From Silene conica (lineage: Eukaryota > Streptophyta > Magnoliopsida > Caryophyllales > Caryophyllaceae), in the NCBI GenBank assembly GCA_029255685.2, contig CM055312.2, positions 85,663,010 to 85,727,009 on the forward strand: a stretch of 64,000 nucleotides of DNA. The letters run 5' to 3'. Below the pieces are notes generated by a model that was given only the letters and a program-made list of their open reading frames with translations, did not search any database and had not been told where the DNA came from. The translations under genes and the position numbers were made by a program. Shown here in pieces: positions 31,397-44,208 of the stretch; the first letter of the stretch is position 1; every line of letters begins with the position of its first letter.

Positions 31397-31425
31397 CTAG
31401 TATTTTTGCCCGTGCGATGTACGGA
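31397..31425 (-). mobile_element. Helitron-like 3' terminus (minus)
   Basis: On the minus strand a degenerate hairpin, CCGTACATCGCACGGG, is followed by CAAAAATA and CTAG|T. This is the pattern of a Helitron 3' end pointing left. The matching 5' end to the right was not found. Confidence 0.4.
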
Positions 31426-31681
31426 TACTAAATTAATTTGTGGTATTCATAAAATTTTCACCATGTAAATCATAACACATTTTTTTTATATAAAAATATG
31501 TTCGTTCGTTTTATGCATGTGTTATTTTGTTAAAAAAATTACGTCATTTATACAGGGGCGGATGTAGGATTTTAGCTTTGGGATGGCACAAAAAAAAATT
31601 TCACGTAATTAGTAGAAAAAAAAAAAGAGAAGTTTGGTGAAATAAAGCAAGTTTTTGTTAAAAAAAAAGAATAATGATATA

Positions 31682-34600
31682 GCGACACCGGGTGTTACTC
31701 AAATTGAGCGACACCCGGGATATTATTGTAATTTACATATGCATTTGGTGTTCCCTCCATCAAAATTCAAATTTTAAACTTATTTGTGATTTGTGGTCGA
31801 ATGCGGTCAACATCGACGGGTTGACCACCGTTCAACACCAGTGGACCGCCACCATTCAACACCAGTGGATGGCAGTCAATGGTTGAAGACGATCAACCGT
31901 CAAATAAAACTTCTAAAAAGTTCTTAATGGGACTTGAACCCATAACCTCTTGAATGAAATTCCACTTGCTATTACCACTATGACACATGCATCTTGTTGT
32001 GATTTTAATATCTCTTTTATTATAAATATATCAGCAAATGTACTCAATATATACATATGGTAATCTTTAAATGTAATTCTAACTTATATTCAATGTGCCT
32101 AGTATAAAATCAATATAATTCTCAGTTTGTTAAATGTATTTGATAAAAATCGAACAAAATATTTTATGTAATTGTAATTTACATGATTATATTACGAAAT
32201 TACATTTATTATAGGTTATATTATTATAACAAAAATAATTATGTACGTACAATGTGTTTATGGCAAAGGTACATTTTATTTTTATTGTGTCTGGCTTCGC
32301 ACATGATACCTTTATTTAACATTAATATATATTTTCAATTAACTAAAACTATTCTAAAGTTTCATAACTAATAAATTTACATAAATATATTTTCCAATGA
32401 GACGGACTATATATATTAAAATTACAATGAAATAAATTATGAGACAAATTCACTACTCCTGCTATTAATATTTTACTTAAATCGATTGCTTAGCTAATTT
32501 TCATATATACTTTATTTTATTTTTAGAATTGTTATTTTTATTACATTCGTTATTATTATTGTTAATTATTTTCATTAATCTCATTGTTATATAATATTTA
32601 GGTAAGTATTTAAATTAAAAACATATTTTAAGCTATATTACTCGTTGTAAATAAATTTGGTCTATTTACACGAATTGTCGGATATAATCGGTATAACTTC
32701 TTACGTAGTTAAAAAAAATAGCGTTTTAAGGCATGATTATCAGTTTTATAAAACCTAGCAAATAATTTAGAAACCCTAAACTATAACTTTAACATATTTT
32801 CATGAAATATCGATTTTAAGCTATGATTAATATAATTTAATCGTATCTGCATATAAAACATATTTTAGGCTATACAACTTAACATATTTTCATGAAATAT
32901 CCGTTTAACTTAGTACATCTTTACATAAACTATTGATTTTAACTTTATTCTATAGGCTACGATCAATATAATTGAGGATTATTTACATGAAATGTCGGAT
33001 TTCGAAATTATAATCAGTATAACTTAGTACGTATATGCATAGATATTAAATTTAAGTTTTGATCGGTTTAACTTAGTAGAAACGTATTTACATAAAATGT
33101 TGATTTTAACTTTATTTTATAGGCTATGATCAATATAATTTAAGACTATTTACATAAAATGTCAGATTTAGTTATAGTCGGTAATGAATTCATTTTGCGC
33201 GCGCCAATGGTGTTAAATTCAAAAAAATCAAAATTATGGGTAAATTCGAAAAATGTACCACGTTACAAAATTAGCCTAAAATTAAATTTTACGCCAAAAG
33301 TATACTAATTGTTCTTTCATATAAATTTAACTCATTTATGAACTTTTTACCATAAATTTTCCATACGGAAAAAAAAATTGTTGTTGTCAGAGTTCGAACA
33401 CGGGTTGGATTACTTGAAATGAGTTTTTGCAAAGTGACTTGTAACAATTAAGCAAGGGTATCATCACATCTATTTAGTGATTAAATTTGTATATATTGTT
33501 TATTTACTAGTTAAATATTTTTAGATTCAAAAAAATTGACTCGACAATTTGTTTTTTAATTCGGTTATTTTGTATATTTTGTTAACATATTAAGAACTCT
33601 TGTTTTTTAAAACAAAATATTGTTACCTCAATTTTAGGAAAGGATTAAGTGTATAATATCTTTCACTTTTTTATTTTTATTTTCTCTCCTTTAAAACAAA
33701 AAACTATGCAAAAAAAACAATAATATAAATAAAAAACAGATAATAAAAATATTATAATTATTTATTTCAATAAATAAAAAGTACACTGAAAAAACGTGGA
33801 AAAATATAAAAATATAAATAAAACGAAATATGAAAGTATAAAAATCAAACGGTATTTTTTTTCATAATTAAAAATCAGAAAATCAGTTTAAAAAAATATG
33901 GAAATATAAATAGAATGGAAAAGATATGATATAATGCAAAAGATATGGTCAAAGTGAATGATTTACGAATCAATTTAAAAAAAAAGTAAAAGATATTATA
34001 TACATAATATTTCCTAAAATTAAGCTAACAATAATTTGTTTTAAAGTGAAGAAAAGATAAACTAAATCTATAAGAAATAAATAGATGAAGTACACGAATA
34101 ATATGAAGTACACGAACAATATAATGATATGTAATTGCAAAATGAATGTGTTGATACCCTTGCTTACTTGGTTATAAGTTTATTTGTAAAAGACCTGCTT
34201 CTTGATGTACTCGTGTTCGAACTCAATATTAACTTTTTTTTCTTTTCGTTTCCACCCTTTTTTCTCACTAACCTACATTAAGGTTCATCAAGTTTCTTAC
34301 TTTTCGTTTCCACCTTTTTTTCCTCACTAACCTAAATTAAGGTGTATCAAGTTTCCTAAATTAGGGTTCATCAAGTTTCCCCAAAATTGAAAGTTAATTG
34401 ATTTTGTCAATCGAATTAGGGTGCATCATTATAAATTAAGATAACAATTAATGTTATGGTTATTAATCATTATAAATTAAGATAACAATTAATGTTATGG
34501 TTATTAATCACTATAAATTGAATAATCAAAATGGAATAATGATGCAGTTAATAAACAATAATGATGCAGTTAGTAAAAAAACGGTTTAATTAAATTAATT

Positions 34601-35817
34601 AAAATGGATTTAAAACAATAAACATTTCATAAATAAACTAACTATATGTAACTAACTCGAGTTGCTATTATTGTTGCTTTGACTACTAACATGAGTGATT
34701 AATATCATAGTATTAGTTGATTACCTAGTTGTATTTGAGTTATATATTTAAATAAATCTGAAATATTAGATTTGAATATTATTTAAGAGTAATAGTAATT
34801 ATTTTTTTAATTATATTACAAATTTAATGAATTATGAAATATATTATATTTTTTGGAAATTTGAATTGATGTACTTGCCGTTTAATAGTTTTCAAAGTAT
34901 AACCTATAATTATTTATACTCTAAGGAAACTCACAAAATAAGAAAAAGAAACCTCGGAAGTAAAATATATCGCTCATTACCAAGTTTCACAAAATCACCT
35001 CCAAAGTTCACAAAACAAGGCGTAGATGCGTAGTATACTAGTATTGACAAAATCAACAAATTAAAAGAATATTTCTTTTGTTAAAACAAAATCAACATCT
35101 AACAAAATGCTAAAGTTTAAAAGCAAAATAAATTAAATATTGAAGAAAATAAAAAGTTGTTAAATCAAACATTGAAATATACATGGCATGTCATATAGGA
35201 AAATATTATGTAACTCCAATGAAAATATAATGTACATCTGACGTAAATATATTTTACGTGCATACATTTTTTTTGTTAAAATAATGTGACACCTATAATA
35301 AATGTAAATTTTATAACAATTATGTAAACAATAAGTATGCAAAATCTTTTGTTCAATTTTTATCAAATACACTTTAGTAAGTATTATATTGATTTTATAC
35401 TAAAGGTACATTGATTATAAATTATAAGTACATTTAATAATTATTATACGTATATATTGTTTTAACTCAAGTTTAAACATACGTATATATATCAAAAGCG
35501 ATACAAATTTATCAAAAGATTGATATGGCAAAGTGGTATTAGCAAGTGTATCTCTCTAGAGGTCATGTGTTCAAGCCACACAAATAACATTTTTGATGGA
35601 TCATTATTGTACGGTCGCCAACCGTCGTGGACTAGCGGTCAAACCTCCACCTTTGACCGGCGGCGTTGACGGCCAACCACCGTCAGCCCCCTTTAGTTTG
35701 ATAAATATGTGAATTACGGTTCTACCCTTTCGAAATTGGCGCAAATACGAAAATTTACTTTTCTATTTTCTATTTTTTTATTAGGGTGTTACCGAAATCA
35801 GTTACACCCGGTGTCGC
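31682..35817. mobile_element. 4.1-kb element with about 620-bp inverted arms
   Basis: GCGACACCGGGTGT at 31682 mirrors ACACCCGGTGTCGC at 35817. The inverted similarity continues inward for about 620 bp per arm (to about 32300 and from about 35190). It includes the shared block GTATTTGATAAAAAT(C/T)GAACAAAA and a GGACTTGAACCCATAACCTC-type segment. The 2.9-kb centre is AT-rich with no domain. No clear TSD. Long arms suggest a MULE or foldback element. Confidence 0.65.
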
Positions 35818-35834
35818 CCTAGCACCTCCCAAAA

Positions 35835-35965
35835 AAAAAGGGGTGTTTGGTAAAATAAAGCAAGTTTTTGTAAAAAAAAAAAGACAAGTTTGGTGAAATA
35901 AAGCAAGTTTTTGTAAAAAAAAAAAGAGAAGTTTGATGAAATTTAGCAAGTTTTTGTATAAAAAA
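35835..35965. repeat. Three tandem copies of AAGTTTGGTGAAATAAAGCAAG
   Basis: A 40-44 base unit (AAGTTTGGTGAAATAAAG, CAAGTTTTTGT, A-run) is repeated three times on the right side of the nested element and once on the left (31630-31670). It belongs to the host hAT. Confidence 0.8.
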
Positions 35966-36399
35966 GTCTCTTATGAATTTTGAACCTCCAACCTCACCAA
36001 AGTTCAAACATATGACCACTTTTAACCACTAAGCCCAACACATTTTTGTGAAATTTATGTTTAGAAATTATACTTATTTTTATGTTGGGGTGTCACGTGC
36101 CTACCATATCCACCCCAAATCCGCTAATGCATTTATATTCATTTCTGTTATTAATGTTACCACCAACTCGCCACAATCATCTACAATACCACACGAAGAA
36201 CCCTTCAAACCACTACTCTTACTCTTCTAACAACACATGAAACAGTCCACAATCCAAAGCGGGTCTACTAACCTATCATGAAATTAATCATCAAATGTGA
36301 TTTAGTCATCTTTATTGCTTCCTCAAACAACCATCTAACTCATCATCCGCACTCTTTCCTAGCTTCCAATATGTAAAATTTAAACCACGATGTTTTTGT

Positions 36400-38700
36400 A
36401 ATCACCAAGACAAAAAAAAGTAACCTAGTTAAACGTTAACAATACTATATTGACATGATATTTATTAACATTTGATTACTTATTTTAGTGTTTCATAAGA
36501 AAAAAAAAACAAAATTGAGTTTTCATACATGATATTTCAGAGATTTTTAAATTATTTTTATAGCATCTATGCCCAAGTCATTTACACATAATACAACCTT
36601 GAAATAAATTCATCTACTTCATCAGTTTTCTTTCTACATACCCCTCACCATTTTCCACATCATTCAGACATTGTTCGTACCCTTTTCACTCAACTAACCA
36701 ACTTGACCATCAGAATTAACCGTATTCGCATCCCTGAACAACCCCATTGTATCTATATTTACTTGTACTACTCAAATCATACTCTTAAATGTCGAAAAAT
36801 AACTCTATCCTCAAGACACTTACCTCCTACCTCCAGACTTATCTACCCCGATATAATACTGACATGACATATACTTCCTTCATTCTTATCCAATGTTCCC
36901 ACATTCTATTTTTGTACAATTTAATCTAATGTTTTCCTTTCATACTTGGTAAAATAATTGACATAAATTTACAATGTTATCATTGCAAATTTGCGACTAC
37001 AACTCCACATTATGACATCTTTTTATATACACCCCTAAATATTTCAAAGAATACTCCCACAAAAAACATTATAACGTCAGTCCACATTAAAAATTATTCC
37101 CCGACCCAATGGAGCATTCAATAAGACTGAAGAGAGTATAACATTTGATTGTTTAGTTTTGTGTCCAACAAAGAAACAAAATTGAGTTTATACACCTGAT
37201 ATTTTAAATGTTTTTAGCCTATATTTATATATTTGTCGGTTCTTTTCTCATATAATACACATTTTCAAATAAAACTTATTCATTTACCTTCTCCAATCAA
37301 TATCGCACGTTATCCACTTTTTCACAAATTCAACCCTTACCCCCACTAACCAACCAAAACCATCAGAATCAACCTTAACCTTATTCATATCCTATTCAAC
37401 TCAGCCCTACATATGACCAGTATATTTTTCTATCTTCTAAATCACACTCGTAAACGTCGGGGAGTAATCCTACTCATTGAGTACCCTTCTCACCCACTTA
37501 ACAAACTTAACCATTAAAATCAATTGTAAAATATATTCCTGGAAACCTCAACCTACCGACATTTATTTGTACTACTCTCACACTCTTAACCGTCGTGGAG
37601 TAACCTTACCCCTAAGACACTTACCTCCTCTCTCAAAACCTATTTACCCCCATCGTTCGAAACAATAGATATATCCAATGTTATCAAACCCCGCCTTATA
37701 ACAATCAAAATTGAGTATGCATACATGTTACTTTAGAGTTTTTTAAGCTCTTTTTATAACATCCGGCCTCTATTATTATCACATTAAATAGAATTTATCT
37801 ACCTATGTACTTGCTCAGTTGTTCTAACTATTCTGTAGTACATACGCAACTTTTTTCGACACCGTTTAGGTATTCGTCATACCCTTCTCACATAACTACC
37901 CAAGTTGAGTAACATAATCAATAGTATCCCTGAACAACCCTAACTTATAGACAATTTCTTGTTCAACTTACATCACACTTTTAAATGTCGGAGAGTAACT
38001 CTATCCCCCAAGATACTTACCTCCTCCCTCAAGATCTATTTATCCCCATCCCTAAACAAATGGACACATACAATTTAAAATCAACCTCTACCCTGTAAAA
38101 CAATGTCATACTGTAAAGAATAAGTTGAAAATATGGAGGAAAAAAAAGAATACGGACTATAATAAACTATAATCTAATACTAATTAAAAAATATTTTTGA
38201 TCTTTTTACGGCTTATTTTATCCATCTCGGAAACACCATTTATTTGTCATTACTTTGTTGTATGAATACCTTCTAATGCCCACTTGCAATTCATCTCATC
38301 AACACAATTATTCCGCTTAACTCAGATCACCTACATCATTATGTTCTTTAATATCTATATATTTATATTTATACTCCTTAAATCGTAACTTGACAACCCA
38401 ACTAATCAACTTGATCATCAAAATCATAAACTGTATTCTTGAACATCTCTGACCAATTTGTTTGTACTACTCAAATAATACTCTTAAACGTCGGAGAGTA
38501 ACCCTACCCCTACCGACACTTACCTCTTCCCTCAAAACCTATCTACCTCCGCCCCCGTAAAAAATATGTCATTTTATAACACAATGTCTCATTGTTAAAT
38601 AATAAGGTGAAAATATGTAGAAATAAATATTGTTATTTATAAAATACCTTTCAATACCCATTTAAAACACATGTCACCCACACAATTATTCCACTTACGC
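36400..38700. repeat. Degenerate tandem array, period about 400-580 bp
   Basis: At least four diverged copies share the order TTTTTAA..TTTTTATA, CTTATTCATTTACC, ACCAACTTGACCATCAGAAT, ACTACTCAAATCATACTCTT, AACGTCGGAGAGTAACCCTA and ACTTACCTCCTCCCTCAA. A Stowaway-like MITE sits between the first two. Copies are too diverged for coding; no domain seen. Confidence 0.65.
36874..37136. mobile_element. Degenerate Stowaway-like MITE
   Basis: TA-flanked. The left end CTTCCTTCATTCTTATCCAA and right-end reverse complement CTCTCTTCAGTCTTATTGAA match with several differences. Confidence 0.5.
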
Positions 38701-38759
38701 GCCTATCTACATCATCATTGTGGTCTTTAATATTTATATTTATACTAATTAAATCCATA

Positions 38760-39290
38760 TTTGACATTTTTGGGGTTTCTCTAAAGTATAATATATTTGA
38801 CATTTATCTTATTTTCATTTTACTTGATTAAAGAAATTATCTCACTTCTTTCGCATAATTAAGTACGAAAGTGCATAATATTCACTTGAATAGTAGTGCT
38901 ACTCTTGTATCAAAAAATAGTAATGTTGCTTAATTTGGTCGAATATGATTGATCGCAAATGTTCCTTTTAGATAGGAATTTGTTTAGACTTAAATATTTA
39001 ACTAATTAAGATGGAGGTATTCATTTTAAGTTTGAGTGGTCTAGTAATATGGAAAAGATGAGAACATAATGTATAAGAAAAAGTAAAAGATTTGTCTTAT
39101 TACTCTTATATCCCCGTGAGACTATTTTTGACTCATTTTAATGTTAAGACGAAGGCAAACTAAATTAGTTATATTTTACGCTTTTCCATTTTCATTTTTA
39201 ATAGAAACACCGAATAATATTAATAACCTTATATAGTAAGTACGGAGTATATAAATATTAAAGAATAATATTCTAAGATTGGAAAATTGT
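38760..39290. other. AT-rich intergenic DNA
   Basis: No gene, terminal repeat or hairpin structure recognised. Confidence 0.4.
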
Positions 39291-39945
39291 AAATAATCAA
39301 TTATTCTAATTCATTTCCGATTTTCATTTTTAATAAAAACGTTGAATAAAGTTAATAAACTTAAATAGTAAGTATATAAATATAAAAGAATAATAATGTT
39401 CTAAATCAAATAGGAAAATTGTAAATAATCAGCTATTTTTATTTTTTCTATGTCTAATAGAAAAGTTGTAAATAATTTATTATTTTCTTATTTTCTAATT
39501 CTAATAGGAAAATTATAAATAAATTATTATCTAAACAACTATATATTTACTAATTTTCTAATTCTAATAGAAAAATTGTAAATAATTAATTATCTCCTAA
39601 TTCTAGTAGAAAAATGTAAATAAATCATTATTTATAAATAAGTGTTTTGTAAAAGGTGGAGACTACCACATGCTTAGAAAAAAACTTCCTTTAATAAATT
39701 ATATATATTGATATTGATTTTCTTATTTTCTAATTCTAATAGGAAGATTATAAATAAATTATTATCTAGACAACTATTTTCTAATTTTCTAATTCTAATA
39801 GAAAGATTGTAAATAATTAATCCTGTCCTAATTCTAGTAGAAAAATTGTAAATAAATCATTATTTAAAAATAAGTGTTTTGTAAAAGGTGGAGACTACCA
39901 CAAGCTTAGAAAAAAGCTTCCTTTAATTATATATATTGATTCACA
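39290..39945. repeat. Tandem duplication with TTTTCTAATTCTAATAG units
   Basis: Two direct copies of about 230 bp each end in GTGTTTTGTAAAAGGTGGAG...CACAAGCTTAGAAAAAA (39640 and 39875). Both contain shorter degenerate TTTTCTAATTCTAATAGAAA repeats. Confidence 0.75.
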
Positions 39946-40087
39946 GAACACGAAACTGACCCGGTCCGATTCAACAAAATCTGAATCTTAATAACACCGA
40001 CAACCGATATAACCCGAAACCCATGGCTCTGAAACCGACTAACCGATATATAACTAAATAAGATTATGTCTATAAGAATACAACTAA

Positions 40088-40118
40088 CTAGATTGTAACC
40101 CGTAAAATTCATGGGTCT
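40088..40118 (-). mobile_element. Helitron-like 3' terminus (minus)
   Basis: On the minus strand the hairpin ACCCATGAATTTTACGGGT is followed by TACAAT and CTAG|T. It is nearly identical to the plus-strand terminus at 27066-27101, so both belong to one family. Confidence 0.5.
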
Positions 40119-40414
40119 GTTTTTAAAATTTTAGATGAATATAATGAATAATATCAAAATAAACAGATTAATTATCTACAAAGGTATGTTTTTAGAGTTG
40201 TAGATGAATATATAATTAATATTATCAAAGATAAACAAATTAATCATTTACGGATAAACTATTTTTCAATTATTCATCACATATGTGGGTATACATGAGT
40301 CATATATTTTGTTCTTTAAGATGATCGACTTCTAAGAAAATTAGTACACGCCTAATTACCCATTGCACCTTTTTAAAATATGTAAAATAAATAGTCATAA
40401 AATAAAGTTGTATA

Positions 40415-40671
40415 CTCCCTCCGATCCAGACAAAAGGTAACGGTTGCTTTTTGGCACTATTCATGGTCGTAGGGAATCTTTGATATTACCGTTAATCTAT
40501 AAGACAAAACATAGTCATGTGGGATCTTGTTTGATTTATCGTCATGAATACTATAAGAATATCAAATTTTTATAATTTTTAATAATGTGTAACTAAAGAT
40601 ATTCACGTTACAAAACGTGCCTCGACAACTGTGATAAAGCAACTGTTACCTTTTGTCTGGATCGGAGGGAG
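40415..40671. mobile_element. Stowaway-type MITE
   Basis: TA-flanked, with terminal inverted repeats CTCCCTCCGATCCAGACAAA (about 30 bp, right end perfect mirror over the first 20). 257 bp, non-coding. Confidence 0.9.
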
Positions 40672-40673
40672 TA

Positions 40674-41528
40674 TTACATATCGTACCATAAAGGCAAAAC
40701 GTAAATAATTTGTTCAGACGTAAGTAGTAAACGGATAATTGGGTTAAAAACGTAAATTTGAATATACTTACTAAAGATGTTTATAGTAAACAACGATTAT
40801 TGCGTGCGATTGTCTTATACTAAGACAATCCAATTTTATTAAACGAATACTCATTTAATATATTAAATAAATAGTTTTCTTATTTAAATGAATCACCTTA
40901 GAATGAAAAATGATCTTTATAACGATAATGTACTCTAGTAAATTATCGCGCGCACATTAGTGTATAAACCGAGCAAAATTAATTTAGTCCGACATATATT
41001 TCTAAGATTAAACAACCCGTTTTAATTGTTTGATTCGTAGTACTAATGTCATTTTTGAGTCAATTATTTTACGAAATATAAAATGGAAGACCTAATTTCT
41101 ATCGAGTATATCTAGAATTGGCTAACGTATATTTATGTTTAGTTTACATATATAAATAATGCAAAGATTATATCAACGATTTTAGCATGTCACTTATCAA
41201 ATATAATGAATCTCCCTAATTTTAGCATAACCCTATCAAATTTCTAGTTGAAAAGGAATATTTCGTCTTCCATATAGCATATTCTATCATTTAATATTTT
41301 TGTTTTTCAAGTGATTTAATAGACTGACACCTCAGCTATAATTTAAAATCTGATGATGTCATTCAGCGGATTGACTTCTGCATTAGATAAATATATGATG
41401 TTAAATTTACAAATTAAGAATTTTTTTTTAATTTTTTTTATAGTTTGCTTTGTGAATGTTATCTAATTATAAATCAGAAAATGTTAAGACCGTTAGCAGT
41501 TAATACTTCAGTCTGTTGTTTGACTAAA
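40674..41528. other. AT-rich intergenic DNA
   Basis: No supported gene or terminal-repeat structure. Confidence 0.4.
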
Positions 41529-41543
41529 TATACCGTTCTATTT

Positions 41544-42195
41544 CTCTAAAAAAACCCTAGCCTCTCTTTCTTCTCCCTAAAAAAACCCTAACCTTCATCA
41601 ATTAAATCTGGGGCTTCCATCGAATTTTGATTGATGGTAAGCCCAATAAAACTTTATTTATCATTTTTTTACTACAAAACCCTACGAATTAATCAATAAA
41701 AGTCTCCCTTTTGGTGAGATCCGTTCGTTTGTCATTATTTTCGTAGTCTTTTCAGTCCTTGTAATTCAAGGTTTTTCGTTTGTCTCTATTTTCGGAGTCT
41801 TTTCAGTCCTTGTTATTCAAGGTTTTAGTTCTATTGGTAATATATATATATGAGCGTCTTGGTTGTTTCTTATATGGTGAAGATGCAGAAGATCGGTTTC
41901 GTAATAAATCGTTATATGGTATTACATATGGTGTCGATTTGTTGGTTGCACTTAATTTGGTCAGATGAATTCGTCTCTCGTCAAGGCTCAAGATCCTACG
42001 ATCCTCTTGTGAAAAACTGTTTGCGGCGATATGATAGAGGACGTGCTTTGAAGCAATTCAAGTTTACAGATCTTTCTTTGAACAAGATTTTATTTTATTT
42101 GATTTTAGTCAAGTTGTATCCAGTCAAATTACACATATATTGTAAATGTCGTATGACTATTTACGGAGTGATCTTTCTTTCAAAAAAAAAAAAAT
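41544..42195 (+). mobile_element. Polyadenylated retrocopy of an unidentified transcript
   Basis: A perfect 15-bp TSD TATACCGTTCTATTT lies at 41529-41543 and 42196-42210. The insert ends in 13 A residues (42182-42194). It starts with a leader-like run (AAACCCTAGCC, AAACCCTAACC). It contains short open frames (MSVLVVSYMV..., about 120 codons at 41850-42212, which run through the poly(A)) but no domain I know. The structure is that of an L1-mobilised cDNA: a processed pseudogene or a long SINE. No internal A/B promoter boxes were recognised, which favours a processed mRNA. The duplicated segment CAGTCCTTGT(A/T)ATTCAAGG is internal (about 41754 and 41804). Confidence 0.75.
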
Positions 42196-42433
42196 TATAC
42201 CGTTCTATTTAATTGTGCACATACAAAACGTAGTCGTTTACTTTTAGAAGCTACTAGCTAGTTTTATGAATGTACGGGTTTGTTTTAAAATTTTGTTTTT
42301 TTGTAAATAGGTTCGATTAACCAACGCAAAATAATTTTTTACATGAAATTAAATGAGAAATATATAAATTATAAATATGGGGAAAATGATTTGACTCCTA
42401 ATTATTATAATGTTATTGAATTAATTTTTTTTA

Positions 42434-43447
42434 GGGTTATTTAACGAGAATACTCTGAACTATAAGGATGGTTCTCAAAATACTCCAAACTACAATTTAA
42501 CTACCAATATACCCCAGTATTATATCCCTTGTCTTTTAATAGAATTGGTCTATTATTAACCTACAACAGTAGGTAAAATTAAACACGGGTCCCAGTATTT
42601 TCCTTATAATCTTCATCTTCATCATCTTGTCTGACATTCTAACATAAAATCCAAAATTTAGCATTCTCTAACCCAGAAAACCCACTTCAACTTACCAAAA
42701 TTAATTTCAATCAAAACTGGTATTCGTTCCACACACACTTCTCTCAATTCTTTTCTGTTTCTCCCTTCATTATTTCATTCATTCTCTTATACCAATCCCA
42801 CATCCTGATTTTGCTTACACAAAGGATGTTTACTTATCTAATCAATGGAATTGGTTCATCACTTTGTCGTCTAATCATTACCCTATTCTCACTCAATATG
42901 GTCTCTTTCCTTCTTTAAACATCATATTTTTATGTTTTTTAATTGATTTTGTGGGTTTTGTGGCTCTACTCAGATTTGTCACACATTTTTTCCGTACTAG
43001 CATGAAGACATTAGCTTTATAAATCACAAAGGTCACTTTGAGTGGAAATAGTAAGTTACTTGATTTGGTATTGAAGACGATAAGAAAAAACGATACCAAA
43101 AACGATACCGAAATTGTTGTTGCTTTCCCTTCCTTTTCCTCTTCTCCTCGCCATGAGTCTCACCGTATAAATCATCAATGTCGGCATTTGAGTGTGTGGA
43201 GAAGAGAGAGAGCTTTAATGGTGGATTAAGGGAAGAGGTAAGGGAAAGGTTAAAAAGAGGGGTTAACGGAGAAAAGAAAAGGAGGATTAAAAGAGGTAAA
43301 AATTTGTTACATGTTTAGTAGGTAGCCGGTTAACCAATTCTAGTATGAGAAAGATGTGTAATGGTTTGTTTTATTGGTAGTTAAAATTGAGTATAGAGTA
43401 TTTTGAGAAGCACCTTTATTGTTCAGAGTATTCTTGTTAAATAACCC
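42434..43447. mobile_element. MULE-type TIR element, about 1 kb
   Basis: Terminal inverted repeats GGGTTATTTAACGAGAATAC / GGGTTATTTAACAAGAATAC extend about 60 bp. They are flanked by 9-bp TTTTTTTTA at 42425-42433 and 43448-43456. The TSD is low-complexity, so weaker evidence than in the other elements. The interior has no clear protein domain. Confidence 0.7.
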
Positions 43448-44208
43448 TTTTTTTTAAAGATTATTATAAACTGAAATTAATTTTTCTCAACCTTTCAGAC
43501 GATGATACCCGTCCTAATATTAAAACGGGTTAAATATCATCTCACATGTACATATAGGTTAAATCTTACTTTTGACCATGTGTTATGCTTTTGCCTTATT
43601 CATTAATCGTCATACATGAATATATTTAACCCGTTTAAAACTTCAGACGAATATACCCTTTTTAAATTGTCCAACTTACGTAAATAAATAAATATTATGT
43701 TATCTTAAAATAAATGGTTCATCCTGTATAATAAAAAAGTCTAATAATACTAAAGAAACCCTCGCTAATTTACCACTTGGTAAATTGAATTCGAAAACAC
43801 ACATTTTTTCTCTATTTTGAAAAAAAATTGAAGGTGCGTAGATATGTTTATGATTTTTCTAAGAAACTGATGGCCTAGATGATTTCATCTTATATTTGAA
43901 TAAAAAATATAATTGTCGATTATTTTTATTAATTTTTTAACAAATATATTTTTAATTTCACCAAGTTAAAAAAATATTTTTTAATTATTTAATTACTTTT
44001 TTCGATTTGTTTAAATTTATATAGTTACTATTTTAAGTCTACTAATTAATTTACTTCAAATTTCAAGTGCAATATTTGATGTTCTGAATATAAGATAAGA
44101 TTGTAATTAATTAAATCAATGAATCAAGAGAATTAAATTAAATCAAATCATGGAATCATTAATGTATAGAGAGTAATTAATTATTTACCAAGTAAGTGGG
44201 GGAAGTGA

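Larger units (their letters stand above)
31553..36129. mobile_element. hAT element carrying a 4.1-kb long-inverted-repeat insertion
   Basis: A perfect 8-bp TSD CATTTATA lies at 31545-31552 and 36130-36137. The ends are CAGGGGCGGATGTAGG and (reverse complement) CATTAGCGGATTTGGG. Without the nested 31682-35817 segment the hAT is about 440 bp. It is related in sequence to the hAT at 13871-14698 (same GTGCC...CACCCC and GAACC blocks). Non-coding. Confidence 0.85.

Noticed and set aside
31930..31990. tRNA-like B box (GGACTTGAACCC) as an RNA gene
   Set aside because: No cloverleaf could be built. Similar GGTTCAAACC blocks recur in the hAT copies (about 24230, 35570 and 49910) and belong to them.
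41780..42212. Protein-coding gene at 41780-42212
   Set aside because: The open frames run through the poly(A) tail of a retrocopy with TSD, overlap each other in different frames and have no recognisable domain.
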